Part shown: one piece after another, positions 1-7,763 of the stretch | Layout of the letters: each line of letters opens with the position of its first letter | Position numbering within the stretch: position 1 is the stretch's first letter | DNA from: CAVQRB01 sp963715055 | Lineage (GTDB): Bacteria > Pseudomonadota > Alphaproteobacteria > Rhodobacterales > Rhodobacteraceae | Assembly: GCA_963715055.1 (NCBI GenBank) | Contig: CAVQRB010000018.1 | Location: 186,001 to 250,000, forward strand | Length of the DNA stretch: 64,000 nucleotides | Direction: 5' to 3' | Translations under genes and position numbers: made by a program | Notes under the pieces: generated by a model | What the model was told of the DNA's origin: nothing | Database searches by the model: none | What the model saw: the letters and a program-made list of their open reading frames with translations, nothing else

Positions 1-122
1 AGGAACTTGCGCCCGACCGAGGGTTTCGCCTCGCAGACCGTCACCGCATGACCCGCCGCGCAGAGCATTTCCGCCGCCATCAGCCCGGCAGGCCCGGCCC
101 CGATCACCAGCGCATGGCTCAT
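1..122 (-). CDS. NAD(P)/FAD-dependent oxidoreductase, N-terminal fragment
   Basis: Only the first 40 codons of this gene lie in the window; it runs off the left edge. The visible N-terminus begins MSHALVIGAGPAGLMAAEML, a classic FAD dinucleotide-binding fold (GxGxxG followed by a helix), then an acidic strand end (VCEAKPSVGRK) as in HI0933/BaiN-type flavoproteins. The start codon overlaps the stop of the MscS gene by four bases (ATGA on the minus strand), so the two are probably cotranscribed. The substrate cannot be told from this fragment; other FAD enzymes with the same Rossmann start remain possible. Confidence 0.75.
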   Translation of the reverse strand, partial: MSHALVIGAGPAGLMAAEMLCAAGHAVTVCEAKPSVGRKF

Positions 123-1453
123 GCGGAGGCTTTCGGCATCTGTCCCTTGATCTCAAGCACGCGATGCGGATAGGGGATCTCGATACCGTTGTCCTTGAGC
201 GCGTTCCAGATCAGGAAGAGCACGTCGGACGTGTATTTGTTCGGCCCATCGTCGATGCCATTGACCCAGAATTCGACGGCGAAATCGATCCCGCTGTCAC
301 CGAAGCCGCGCAATTCGCAGTCCGGCGGATAAGGCTTTGAGAGCACACCGGGATGCGTGGCCACGGCGGCCTCGATGATGGCCGGCACCTTGTTGATGTC
401 GGTGTCATAGCTGACCGAGAACGGCGCTTCATAGCGGTTGGCCGAGCCCGCGTCGGAGTAGTTGATCACCCGCGTGGTGATGAAATCCTCGTTCGGCACG
501 ACGATCCAGCGCCCGTCGTAGGTTTCCAGGATCGCGGAGCGCGCCGTCATCTTGACGATGCGACCGGCCTGTCCGCCGTCAAGCTCGACGTAATCGCCGA
601 CCGTCGCCTGTCCTTCGACCAGCAAGATCACCCCTGAAATGAAGTTGGAAGCGATCTTCTGCAGCCCGAAGCCAAGACCCACGCCGATCGCCCCGCCGAT
701 CACCGCCAGCGCCGAGAGGTTGATGCCCATGATGTTCATCAGCAGCAGGAAGGCGATGCCGAAGATGCCGAACTCGATCACCTTGGCCACGAGCTGGCGC
801 AGCGACGGGCGCATGTCCTTTTGCTGCTCGATGAACTCCGCACTCTGGCGTGTCGTCCAGCCGCCGAGCCAGAACAGGAAGCTGCCCGCGATCACGCCGC
901 GCAGCAGAGCCATGACCGAAAAGGAGATATTGCCCAGCGTCACGGTCAGGGCGTTGAGATAGCTCATCAGCGGCCCGAGCAGCCCGAGCGCATAGAGTGC
1001 TGCGACCGGCACCAGCACATAACGCCCAACTAGCTTCAGGAGAGGGTCGCTGAGGATGTGGTGCACGAAACTGCGCACCGCGAGGAAGAGAAAGATCCGC
1101 TTGCCGAAGGCGATGACCGCCCCCTCGTCGAAGACCGAGAGCGCCACGGTCTCGCCCAATGCCGCAAATGCGTAAGCCAGAAGCGGCATAAGCAGCGGCA
1201 GAAAAAGCAGCAGGCCGCGGCGCATGGCCGGCAGTGCGCCCTGAGCACCCGCGTCCGGCGTCAGCGCAAGCCGCAGCTTGCCCTTGAGCCGCAGCGAGAT
1301 CAGAAGCGCAAGCAAATAGGCCGCAATCAGCAGGCCGAACTGAATCCAGGCTTCAGGGCTGAGAGCCCAGTCCCGAAGCATGAGCAGGGCCTCGCCCGCA
1401 AAGGCCGCAGCATCCTGAACGAACTCGGGCTGGCCCGAAAGATCCGTGTTCAT
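119..1453 (-). CDS. MscS family mechanosensitive ion channel
   Basis: Integral inner-membrane channel expected to open under membrane tension and release solutes on hypo-osmotic shock. The 444-residue protein has several hydrophobic N-terminal helices (about 35-55, 78-100, 118-130, 145-165, 175-200, 225-250), then the glycine/alanine-rich pore helix (252-275, with GGAIGVGLGFGLQK) and the MscS beta domain (about 277-340, containing VPNEDFITTRVINYS) and alpha/beta C-terminal vestibule. It is longer than E. coli MscS (about 286 residues) because of extra N-terminal helices. I chose the ATG at 1453, which has AGGGGG seven bases upstream; an ATG at 1495 would add 14 residues. The stop overlaps the start of the downstream flavoprotein gene. 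Confidence 0.9.
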   Translation of the reverse strand: MNTDLSGQPEFVQDAAAFAGEALLMLRDWALSPEAWIQFGLLIAAYLLALLISLRLKGKLRLALTPDAGAQGALPAMRRGLLLFLPLLMPLLAYAFAALGETVALSVFDEGAVIAFGKRIFLFLAVRSFVHHILSDPLLKLVGRYVLVPVAALYALGLLGPLMSYLNALTVTLGNISFSVMALLRGVIAGSFLFWLGGWTTRQSAEFIEQQKDMRPSLRQLVAKVIEFGIFGIAFLLLMNIMGINLSALAVIGGAIGVGLGFGLQKIASNFISGVILLVEGQATVGDYVELDGGQAGRIVKMTARSAILETYDGRWIVVPNEDFITTRVINYSDAGSANRYEAPFSVSYDTDINKVPAIIEAAVATHPGVLSKPYPPDCELRGFGDSGIDFAVEFWVNGIDDGPNKYTSDVLFLIWNALKDNGIEIPYPHRVLEIKGQMPKASA

Positions 1454-1524
1454 GTGCAGCCCCCTTTTCCGATCGCCCGTCGCGCCTAGAGTCATGCCTG
1501 TCCAGATCCGTCAGAGCAAGTACC

Positions 1525-1818
1525 ATGACCAATCCTATCTGCCCCCTCTGCCACCGCCCGATCCCTGCGGCCGTCAAACAGAGCCGGCATCACCTGATCC
1601 CGAAACTGAAAGGCGGCAAGGGCGGCCCGACCGTGCTTTTGCATCACATCTGTCATCGCGAGATCCACGCCAGCCTGAGCGAGGCGGAGCTTGCCCGGGA
1701 CTTTGCCAGCATCGATGCCCTGCGCGCCCATCCGCGCCTTGCCAAATTCATCGCATGGGTGGCGAAACGGCCACCGGAATTTCACTCGAAGGTGCCGGGC
1801 AAACGACGCGGCGCCTGA
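1525..1818 (+). CDS. Small HNH endonuclease-like protein
   Basis: A 97-residue protein with a CPLC zinc knuckle near residue 6, an RHHLIPK segment near 20 and a CHREIH segment near 43, the spacing of a small HNH/His-Me finger fold. HNH proteins of this type bind zinc and may nick DNA, but the target here is unknown. It is a stand-alone gene divergent from the MscS channel, with no toxin, restriction or phage gene next to it. The central asparagine of the canonical HNH motif is not obvious, so catalytic activity is uncertain. Confidence 0.7.
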   Translation: MTNPICPLCHRPIPAAVKQSRHHLIPKLKGGKGGPTVLLHHICHREIHASLSEAELARDFASIDALRAHPRLAKFIAWVAKRPPEFHSKVPGKRRGA

Positions 1819-1877
1819 TGTGCCTCAGGACGCGGCCTTCTGAAACGCGATCGCGATGCCGCACCAGGAGGTCAAAG

Positions 1878-2222
1878 ATGACCATCACCTGCCAGGAAAA
1901 CGACGCCACGCGGATCGCCGGGATCACCGTTTCCGGCCATGTCACGCGTGCGGATTGCGACTTCAGGCCTGCATCGACCGCCACGGCACGATCAAACGCA
2001 TCGAGGTGATCGAAAACGTCGAGGACCTCGGCCCGTCGGTGCTCTGGCCCAGGATAAAATTCGACGTCCTGTAGATCCGCCACTTCAGCCATTTGGCTGT
2101 GGGCTCCGACGTCGGCCGGAATCACCCGTTGCTCAAAGCCGCCGTCGCGCCGGGGCCGACGCAAGGCGCACTTCGATCTGGCGGACCTGGAGGCGGCGGA
2201 GGCGTGGCTGGCCTCAGCCTGA
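1878..2222 (+). pseudogene. SpoIIAA-like/STAS domain protein, degraded
   Basis: Remnant of a roughly 115-residue SpoIIAA-like (STAS fold, DUF3478 type) cytoplasmic protein. The start ATG at 1878 has a perfect AGGAGG seven bases upstream. Translation begins MTITCQENDATRIAGITVSG, then the frame is lost near 1950-1965. It continues in another frame as ACIDRHGTIKRIEVIENV and VLWPRIKFDV, meets an in-frame TAG at about 2072, resumes with HFSHLAVGSDVGRNHPLL, shifts again near 2155 and ends with HFDLADLEAAEAWLASA and TGA at 2222. The order of these blocks matches the family from end to end, so this was a full gene. It needs two frameshifts and one stop to be repaired. Confidence 0.75.
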
Positions 2223-2832
2223 TGACAGGACACATCGCCTTGATCCGGCGGGCGTGCGCGGTCTCTGCCGCGACACTTGCCGCAACAAGCTCTTGCGCCG
2301 CTCCCATTAGATCCTCAGGCGACACGATCCGGTCGATCAGCCCGAAGGCCAATGCCTCGTCCGCCGCGATTTTCTGGCCGCCGAGCAGGATCAGCTTGGT
2401 ACGCGACGGTCCGATCAGGGCGGCCATGCGGCAGGGGTCGCTGGGCTGCGGCAGAAAACCGAGCGTCATCACCGGGTAGAAGAACTTCGCTTGCGGCACG
2501 GCGATGCGCAGATCGCACGCCAGCGCCATGCCCATTGCGCCGCCCGCCAGTGTCCCGTTCAGGGCCGCGACCGTGACCCCCGGCAGCGCAGCGATCGCTC
2601 CCGACAACTCCTCCCAGAGCGGCGAGAGCGCGAGGCCCGCGCGGGCCGCCTCGATATCCGCCCCGGCGCTGAACACCTTGCCCGCCCCGGTGAGGATGAC
2701 CGCCCGCGCCTCCTCTGCCGATTGCATCACGGAGACGAGGTCCGCCAGCATCGCCTCGGTCAGCGAATTGGCCTTGTCTGGCCGGTTCAGCGTGACGGTC
2801 CAGACACCGGCTTCGCGGAGGACGTCGATCAT
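2122..2832 (-). CDS. Enoyl-CoA hydratase/isomerase family protein
   Basis: Crotonase-fold enzyme expected to hydrate or isomerise an acyl-CoA in the cytoplasm. The first 200 of 236 residues fit the family: WTVTLNRPDKANSL at 11, the oxyanion-hole segments ILTGAGKVFSAGADIEAA (about 46-63) and LNGTLAGGAMGMALACDL (91-108). The ATG at 2832 overlaps the stop of the upstream SDR gene (ATGA), so the two form an operon, suggesting a shared acyl-CoA or alcohol pathway. The last 35 residues are proline-rich, have no counterpart in the family that I recognise, and are read antisense through the STAS remnant. The normal stop has probably been lost near 2222. Confidence 0.85.
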   Translation of the reverse strand: MIDVLREAGVWTVTLNRPDKANSLTEAMLADLVSVMQSAEEARAVILTGAGKVFSAGADIEAARAGLALSPLWEELSGAIAALPGVTVAALNGTLAGGAMGMALACDLRIAVPQAKFFYPVMTLGFLPQPSDPCRMAALIGPSRTKLILLGGQKIAADEALAFGLIDRIVSPEDLMGAAQELVAASVAAETAHARRIKAMCPVIRLRPATPPPPPGPPDRSAPCVGPGATAALSNG

Positions 2833-3578
2833 GTCAGGCCCACCTTGCGGCGAATGTCCTCGTCGCGCAGCGAGATCTCCTGCCCGCACCAGGGATCGGC
2901 CTCCGGCCCGCACATCCACAAGAGCGCGCGCGCCGGCCAGTCAGCGGGGATATGCGCGTCCCAGTCGAGCTGGCTCACCGGGTTGATGCCGCTGGCCTTG
3001 ATCTCGCGCTGCATCTGCGTGGCGACCGTGCCGGGCGAGAGGCCGATGGCGCGGATGCCCTGCGCGGCCTCTTCCTTGTCGAGGCATCGCGTCAGCATGT
3101 GCACCGCCGCCTTGGACGCGCAATAATGGCTCCAGGCCTCCACCGGACCATGCGCGGCCCCCGAACTGATCGTCAGCACCGATCCGCCGCCCGCGGCCTT
3201 CATCACCGGCAGGACCGCGTGCATGCCGTTGAACACGCCCTTGAGGTTCACGTCGATCACATCCGACCAGGCCTCCGGATCGGCCTTTTCAAGACGCGCG
3301 ATCGGCTCGATCACGCCGGCATTGTTGATCAGCACATCGAGCCCGCCGAAAGCGCTCACGGTGATCTCCACCGCCGCCGCCATCTGGCGGTAGTTTGCCA
3401 CATTGCAGGGAATGGCGATGGCGGTCTCGCCGATCTCGCCCGCCAGTTCGGCGATCTCGGACTGGCCGCGCGCAATCAGCGCCACATTGGCGCCCGCCCC
3501 GGCGAAAACCCTTGCCGCCTCGGCGCCGATGCCGCGGCTTGCACCGGTGATGAAAACGGTCTTGCCTGTCATGTCCAT
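2829..3578 (-). CDS. SDR family NAD(P)-dependent oxidoreductase
   Basis: Cytoplasmic short-chain dehydrogenase/reductase of 249 residues. The cofactor motif TGASRGIG is at 11-18, NNAG at 85-88, and the catalytic set is Ser138/139, Tyr152 and Lys156 (YxxxK in HYCASKAA). The substrate is unknown. The ATG at 3578 is favoured because GAGGAA lies six bases upstream; an ATG two codons earlier has no room for a ribosome site. It is the first gene of a two-gene operon with the enoyl-CoA hydratase-like gene and is divergent from the DUF2125 gene. Confidence 0.9.
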   Translation of the reverse strand: MDMTGKTVFITGASRGIGAEAARVFAGAGANVALIARGQSEIAELAGEIGETAIAIPCNVANYRQMAAAVEITVSAFGGLDVLINNAGVIEPIARLEKADPEAWSDVIDVNLKGVFNGMHAVLPVMKAAGGGSVLTISSGAAHGPVEAWSHYCASKAAVHMLTRCLDKEEAAQGIRAIGLSPGTVATQMQREIKASGINPVSQLDWDAHIPADWPARALLWMCGPEADPWCGQEISLRDEDIRRKVGLT

Positions 3579-3709
3579 GGTCATTTCCTCGTCAAGCTGC
3601 GCCTGACCTGTGGTAATCTGCCACGGCGCGGGGGTCCATCCCCTGCGGCCCTTGACCCCGCGCACCCCTTCGCACAGCATGCGGCCAGCTTCAAATCAGA
3701 GGATCTCAG

Positions 3710-5218
3710 ATGTCGTTTCACAAGTTCGCCTGGTCCGCCGCCATTCTGGCGCTCGCAACCCCTGCCAGCGCGGATCTCACCGCAGAGGATGTCTGGAACG
3801 ACTGGCAGGCCTATATCGCGGGCTTCGGCTATACGGTGACCGGCGAGCCGCGCCGTGACGGCCCGACGCTGCGTGTGGATGACCTTGAGCTCACAATGGG
3901 GTTCGCCGCCGAAGGCGACGTGGCGACGCTGAGCGTCAGCAGCCTTGTGCTGACCGAAAACGGTGACGGCACGGTGTCGATCGCCCTGCCCGCCTCCATG
4001 CCGATCGAGATGGCCTCGACGGACCTCGACGGTCTTCGCACCAGCACCAGCATGACCTACAGCCAGACCGGCCTTGTGATGTCCGCCTCCGGCATCCCGA
4101 CCGAGATCGTCTACGACTACACGGCGGATACCATGTCGATGATGACGACCGCCATGGAGGTCAACGGCGATGTGATCAGCGGAGACGCTGGCCTCGAGGC
4201 CAGCGTTGCCGGCATCCGGGGGCAGACGATCATGCGCCTCGAAGCTCAGCGCCAATACGATCAGAGCCTGACCGCAGACAGCCTTACCTACACCCTGAAA
4301 TCGGTGGATCCGGCGTTTGAAAGCTCGGGAACGCTTGCGGGCAAGACAGAGAACCTGCAGTTCACTGGCTCCAGTACCCTGCCGCTCGGCGTCGTGCAGG
4401 CAAGCGACATGAGTGCCATGCTGGCCGCGGGCTTCGGGTTCGAGGGCAAATTCACCTACGAAGGCAATGCCACGCAGGTCAACACCGAGACGCCGCAGGG
4501 CCCCTTCGAAATCGCCTTCACCTCCGAGAGCGGCACGCTCGATGTGACCATGGGTCAGGAGGGGCTCAGCTACGCCGCAGCGCAACAGGCGCTGGCCGCC
4601 GACGTCATGACCGCGAGCTTTCCCGTACCGCTGCAATTCGCAGTGGCCAATGCCGGGCTGAACCTCACGATGCCCCTGCAGAAATCCGACACACCGGAGG
4701 ATTTCGCGCTCGGGTTCACGCTTCAGGATGTGATCGTCTCAGACATGCTCTGGGGCATGTTCGATCCCTCGGGGCAGTTGCCGCGCGATCCGGCGACGGT
4801 TCTTTTGGACCTGACCGGAAAGGCGCGGCTGCTGCTGGATTTCCTCGACCCTGCCGCCGCGGCGCGTTCGGCTGATCCCGATGTGACACCGGCGGAAATC
4901 GAAAGCCTCGACATCAACCGCTTCGAGGTCGCGCTTGCCGGGGCCAAGCTGACCGGGAACGGCGCTTTCACTTTCCGCAATGCCCCCGAGGGCGGCACGC
5001 CCGCACCGGTGGGCGGCGTGAACCTCACGCTCGTCGGCGGCAACGGGCTGCTCGACAAGCTCGTCGCCATCAACCTGCTGCCCGAAGAAGAGGCGATGGG
5101 CGCGCGGATGATGATGGGGCTGCTCGCGGTGCCGGGCAACGCACCCGATACGCTGAATTCCAAGATCGAGGTCAACGAGGACTGGCATGTCTTCGCAAAT
5201 GGCCAACGCATCCAGTAA
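3710..5218 (+). CDS. DUF2125 domain-containing secreted protein
   Basis: A 502-residue protein with a clear N-terminal signal peptide (KFAWSAAILALATPASA, cleavage near residue 21) and a long beta-rich body of repeated short strands. It matches the DUF2125 family of alphaproteobacterial exported proteins as I know it. Function is not established; the fold suggests a periplasmic or outer-membrane-associated role. A strong intrinsic terminator follows at 5245-5274, so it is likely monocistronic. Its promoter region is shared divergently with the SDR gene. Confidence 0.8.
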   Translation: MSFHKFAWSAAILALATPASADLTAEDVWNDWQAYIAGFGYTVTGEPRRDGPTLRVDDLELTMGFAAEGDVATLSVSSLVLTENGDGTVSIALPASMPIEMASTDLDGLRTSTSMTYSQTGLVMSASGIPTEIVYDYTADTMSMMTTAMEVNGDVISGDAGLEASVAGIRGQTIMRLEAQRQYDQSLTADSLTYTLKSVDPAFESSGTLAGKTENLQFTGSSTLPLGVVQASDMSAMLAAGFGFEGKFTYEGNATQVNTETPQGPFEIAFTSESGTLDVTMGQEGLSYAAAQQALAADVMTASFPVPLQFAVANAGLNLTMPLQKSDTPEDFALGFTLQDVIVSDMLWGMFDPSGQLPRDPATVLLDLTGKARLLLDFLDPAAAARSADPDVTPAEIESLDINRFEVALAGAKLTGNGAFTFRNAPEGGTPAPVGGVNLTLVGGNGLLDKLVAINLLPEEEAMGARMMMGLLAVPGNAPDTLNSKIEVNEDWHVFANGQRIQ

Positions 5219-5244
5219 GGCGTTTGACGCAGGGGCGTGACCGA

Positions 5245-5274
5245 TCCCGCGCCGACTGTGCGCGGGACTTTTTC
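5245..5274 (+). terminator. Rho-independent terminator after the DUF2125 gene
   Basis: Perfect 8-bp stem TCCCGCGC (5245-5252) with GCGCGGGA (5260-5267), a 7-base loop, then C and five T. It lies 26 bases after the stop codon. Confidence 0.88.
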
Positions 5275-5339
5275 CGGCCTGCCCTTGCACAGCAGCGAGC
5301 GCCCGGCTACCTGAAGCGCAGGACGCAGGGAGCGAAACC

Positions 5340-6686
5340 ATGACGCAGGCACTCGAGGAGCTGACCGGCAAACTGCTGCAGGCCGCGCGGTCGGCAGGCG
5401 CCGATGCCGCCGATGCCATGGTCACACGCGGCACCTCGCTCTCCATCGACGTGCGCAAGGGCGTGCTGGAGCAGGCCGAACGCGCCGAAGGTGTCGATCT
5501 GGGCCTGCGCGTCTTCATCGGCAAACGCAGCGCGATCGTTTCCGCCTCGGACCATCGCGACCGGACCATCGCCGAGATGGCGACACGCGCGGTAGCGATG
5601 GCGCGCGAGGCACCCGAGGATCCCTACAGCGGCCTTGCCGACCCCGATCAACTCGCCGGAGAGGTGGACATCGACGCGCTGCAACTGGCCGATCCCGACG
5701 AAGAGCCCTCCCCGCAAGCGCTTCAGGAAGACGCCCTGCGCGCCGAGGCCGCCGCCCTTGCCGTCAAGGGGATCAGCCAGGTGGATGCCTCCTCCGCCGG
5801 CTATGGTGCCAATGAAGTGCATTTCGCCGCCACAAACGGGTTTTCCGGTGGCTACCGTCGCACCAGCCGCGGCCTGTCCTGCGTCGCCATCACCGGGACA
5901 GGCACGGCGATGGAGCGCGACTATGACGGCGACAGCCGCATTTTTCAGAGCGACCTGCGCAGCCCCGAGGACATCGGCAGCTCCGCCGCCGAGCGCACCT
6001 TGGCCCGCAGCGGGGCGCGCAAGCCACCCACCGGCCAGTTTCCGGTGCTCTTCGACGAACGTGTCGCAAGTTCGCTCATCGGACATCTCCTGATGGCGGC
6101 GAATGGGGCCTCGATCGCCCGTGGCGCCTCCTGGCTCCGTGATGCGCTCGGAGAGGCGGTCCTGCCCAAGGGGATGACGCTGCTCGAAGACCCGCACCGC
6201 CCGCGCGTCAGCGGCTCGCGACCCTTCGATGCCGAAGGGCTCGCGACCCAAGCCCGCAAGATCGTCGATGACGGTGTCTTGACTGGCTGGACGCTGGATC
6301 TTGCCAACGCGCGCAAGCTTGGCATGACCTCCACCGCCAACGCCGGCCGCGGCGTGTCCTCCGGCCCGTCGCCCAGCACCTGGAACGTCACCCTGACCGA
6401 AGGCACCGCCAGCCGCGCGGACCTGATCCGCGACATGGGCACCGGACTTCTGGTCACCTCGATGATCGGCTCCACGATCAACCCCAACACCGGCGACTAC
6501 TCCCGAGGTGCGGCAGGGCTCTGGGTCGAGAACGGCGAGATCACCCATGCTGTGAACGAATGCACGATCGCGGGCAACCTGCGGGACATGCTGCGCGGCC
6601 TCGTCGCCGCCAATGATGCGCGCCCGCACCTCAGCCGCGTCGTGCCTTCCTTGCTCGTGCCGGGAATGACCCTTGCAGGCACCTGA
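5340..6686 (+). CDS. pmbA: TldD/PmbA family metallopeptidase PmbA
   Basis: PmbA (TldE) is the partner of TldD in a cytosolic zinc-dependent protease that trims modified peptides; PmbA itself lacks the zinc ligands. The 448-residue protein has the family start (LLQAARSAGADAADAMVTRG), the central SxSDHRDRTI segment and the C-terminal block ENGEITHAVNECTIAGNLRDML. RBS GGGAG lies eight bases before the ATG. The coding region overlaps the following cysQ-like gene by 14 bases. Gene order pmbA-cysQ-DUF4170-waaA-lpxK is common in Rhodobacterales. Confidence 0.9.
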   Translation: MTQALEELTGKLLQAARSAGADAADAMVTRGTSLSIDVRKGVLEQAERAEGVDLGLRVFIGKRSAIVSASDHRDRTIAEMATRAVAMAREAPEDPYSGLADPDQLAGEVDIDALQLADPDEEPSPQALQEDALRAEAAALAVKGISQVDASSAGYGANEVHFAATNGFSGGYRRTSRGLSCVAITGTGTAMERDYDGDSRIFQSDLRSPEDIGSSAAERTLARSGARKPPTGQFPVLFDERVASSLIGHLLMAANGASIARGASWLRDALGEAVLPKGMTLLEDPHRPRVSGSRPFDAEGLATQARKIVDDGVLTGWTLDLANARKLGMTSTANAGRGVSSGPSPSTWNVTLTEGTASRADLIRDMGTGLLVTSMIGSTINPNTGDYSRGAAGLWVENGEITHAVNECTIAGNLRDMLRGLVAANDARPHLSRVVPSLLVPGMTLAGT

Positions 6687-7458
6687 TCTCGCCCTCATCA
6701 CCGATGCGATCCGCATGGCCGGTCGCGTCGCCACCAGCTTCGTGGGCAAGACCGCCCGAAGCTGGGACAAGCCGGCGGGTGCCGGGCCGGTGACGGAAGC
6801 CGATCTTGCCGTCAACGCAATGCTGGAGAATGTCCTGCGCACCGCGCGGCCCGACTACGGCTGGCTGTCGGAGGAGACCGAGGATACGGGCGACAGGCTC
6901 CAGAAGGATACCGTCTTCATCATCGACCCCATCGACGGCACGCGCAGCTTCGCCGAGGGCTCGAAGACCTGGGCGCATTCCATCGCCGTGGCACACAAGG
7001 GCGAGGTGCTGGCGGGGGCCGTCTACCTGCCGATGCGCGACCTGCTGTTCTGTGCCGAACGCGGCAAGGGTGCCTTTCTCAACGGCGCCCCGATCCGGGC
7101 TTCTTCGCAAAGTGATCTCGACAGCGCCTCGGTTCTGGCGGCCAAACCCACGGTGCATCCGCAACACTGGCCAGGCGGCGTGCCGGGGTTCGACTTTGCG
7201 CACCGCCCGTCGCTGGCCTACCGGCTCGGGCTCGTGGCGCAGGCCCGTTTCGATGCGATGCTGACCTTCCGGCCAACCTGGGAATGGGACATCGCCGCGG
7301 GCGCCATCCTCGTCACGGAAGCGGGCGGCACCTGCACCGACAGAACGGGGCGCGCCCTGCGCTTCAACAACCGCACCCCGACGCAGGAAGGGCTGATCGC
7401 CGGTGGCCCCGCCCTGCACGGCGCGCTGCTGGCCAGCCTTGCCGCCACCGCGCCTTGA
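6673..7458 (+). CDS. cysQ: Inositol monophosphatase family protein (3'(2'),5'-bisphosphate nucleotidase CysQ-like)
   Basis: Mg-dependent phosphatase of the IMPase fold, expected to hydrolyse PAP or a related phosphate ester in the cytosol. Metal-binding motifs are visible: WLSEETEDTGD near 71, DPIDGTRSF near 87 and WDIAAG near 207. At 261 residues the length fits CysQ. The start is a TTG at 6673 inside the pmbA 3' end; the first ATG (6715) would cut into the first helix, so TTG is preferred. Whether it prefers PAP or inositol phosphate cannot be settled by sequence reading alone. Confidence 0.85.
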   Translation: MQAPDLALITDAIRMAGRVATSFVGKTARSWDKPAGAGPVTEADLAVNAMLENVLRTARPDYGWLSEETEDTGDRLQKDTVFIIDPIDGTRSFAEGSKTWAHSIAVAHKGEVLAGAVYLPMRDLLFCAERGKGAFLNGAPIRASSQSDLDSASVLAAKPTVHPQHWPGGVPGFDFAHRPSLAYRLGLVAQARFDAMLTFRPTWEWDIAAGAILVTEAGGTCTDRTGRALRFNNRTPTQEGLIAGGPALHGALLASLAATAP

Positions 7459-7514
7459 CCCCGCCTGCGAGATCAGCAAGCTAGACCCGACCCTCCCAGA
7501 AAAGGACCAGACCC

Positions 7515-7757
7515 ATGACCCAGCGGCTGCACCTCGTCTTCGGCGGCGAACTCGTCGACCCCGGGAAGAACATCTTCAAGGATGTCGACGACATCCATAT
7601 CGTCGGCATCTTTCCGAACTACGAAACCGCCTACAACGCCTGGAAATCCGAAGCCCAGCGTACCGTGGACAATGCCCATATGCGCTACTACATCGCGCAT
7701 CTGCACCGCCTGCGGGACGAGGAAACCGCCGCCTCGGGCACCGAAGCACTGGGCTGA
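7515..7757 (+). CDS. DUF4170 domain-containing protein
   Basis: An 80-residue cytoplasmic protein matching DUF4170, a small alphaproteobacterial family usually encoded directly before the Kdo transferase gene. No catalytic motif is apparent; the composition (YNAWKSEAQRTVDNAHMRYY) suggests a compact alpha/beta domain. It lies seven bases upstream of waaA and 56 bases after cysQ, so it is cotranscribed with lipid A/Kdo genes. A role as an accessory factor of that pathway is inference from position only. Confidence 0.85.
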   Translation: MTQRLHLVFGGELVDPGKNIFKDVDDIHIVGIFPNYETAYNAWKSEAQRTVDNAHMRYYIAHLHRLRDEETAASGTEALG

Positions 7758-7763
7758 ACCGCG

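Noticed and set aside
1525..1818. HNH protein as part of a restriction or defence island
   Set aside because: No methylase, helicase or other defence gene is adjacent; neighbours are a housekeeping channel and a STAS remnant.
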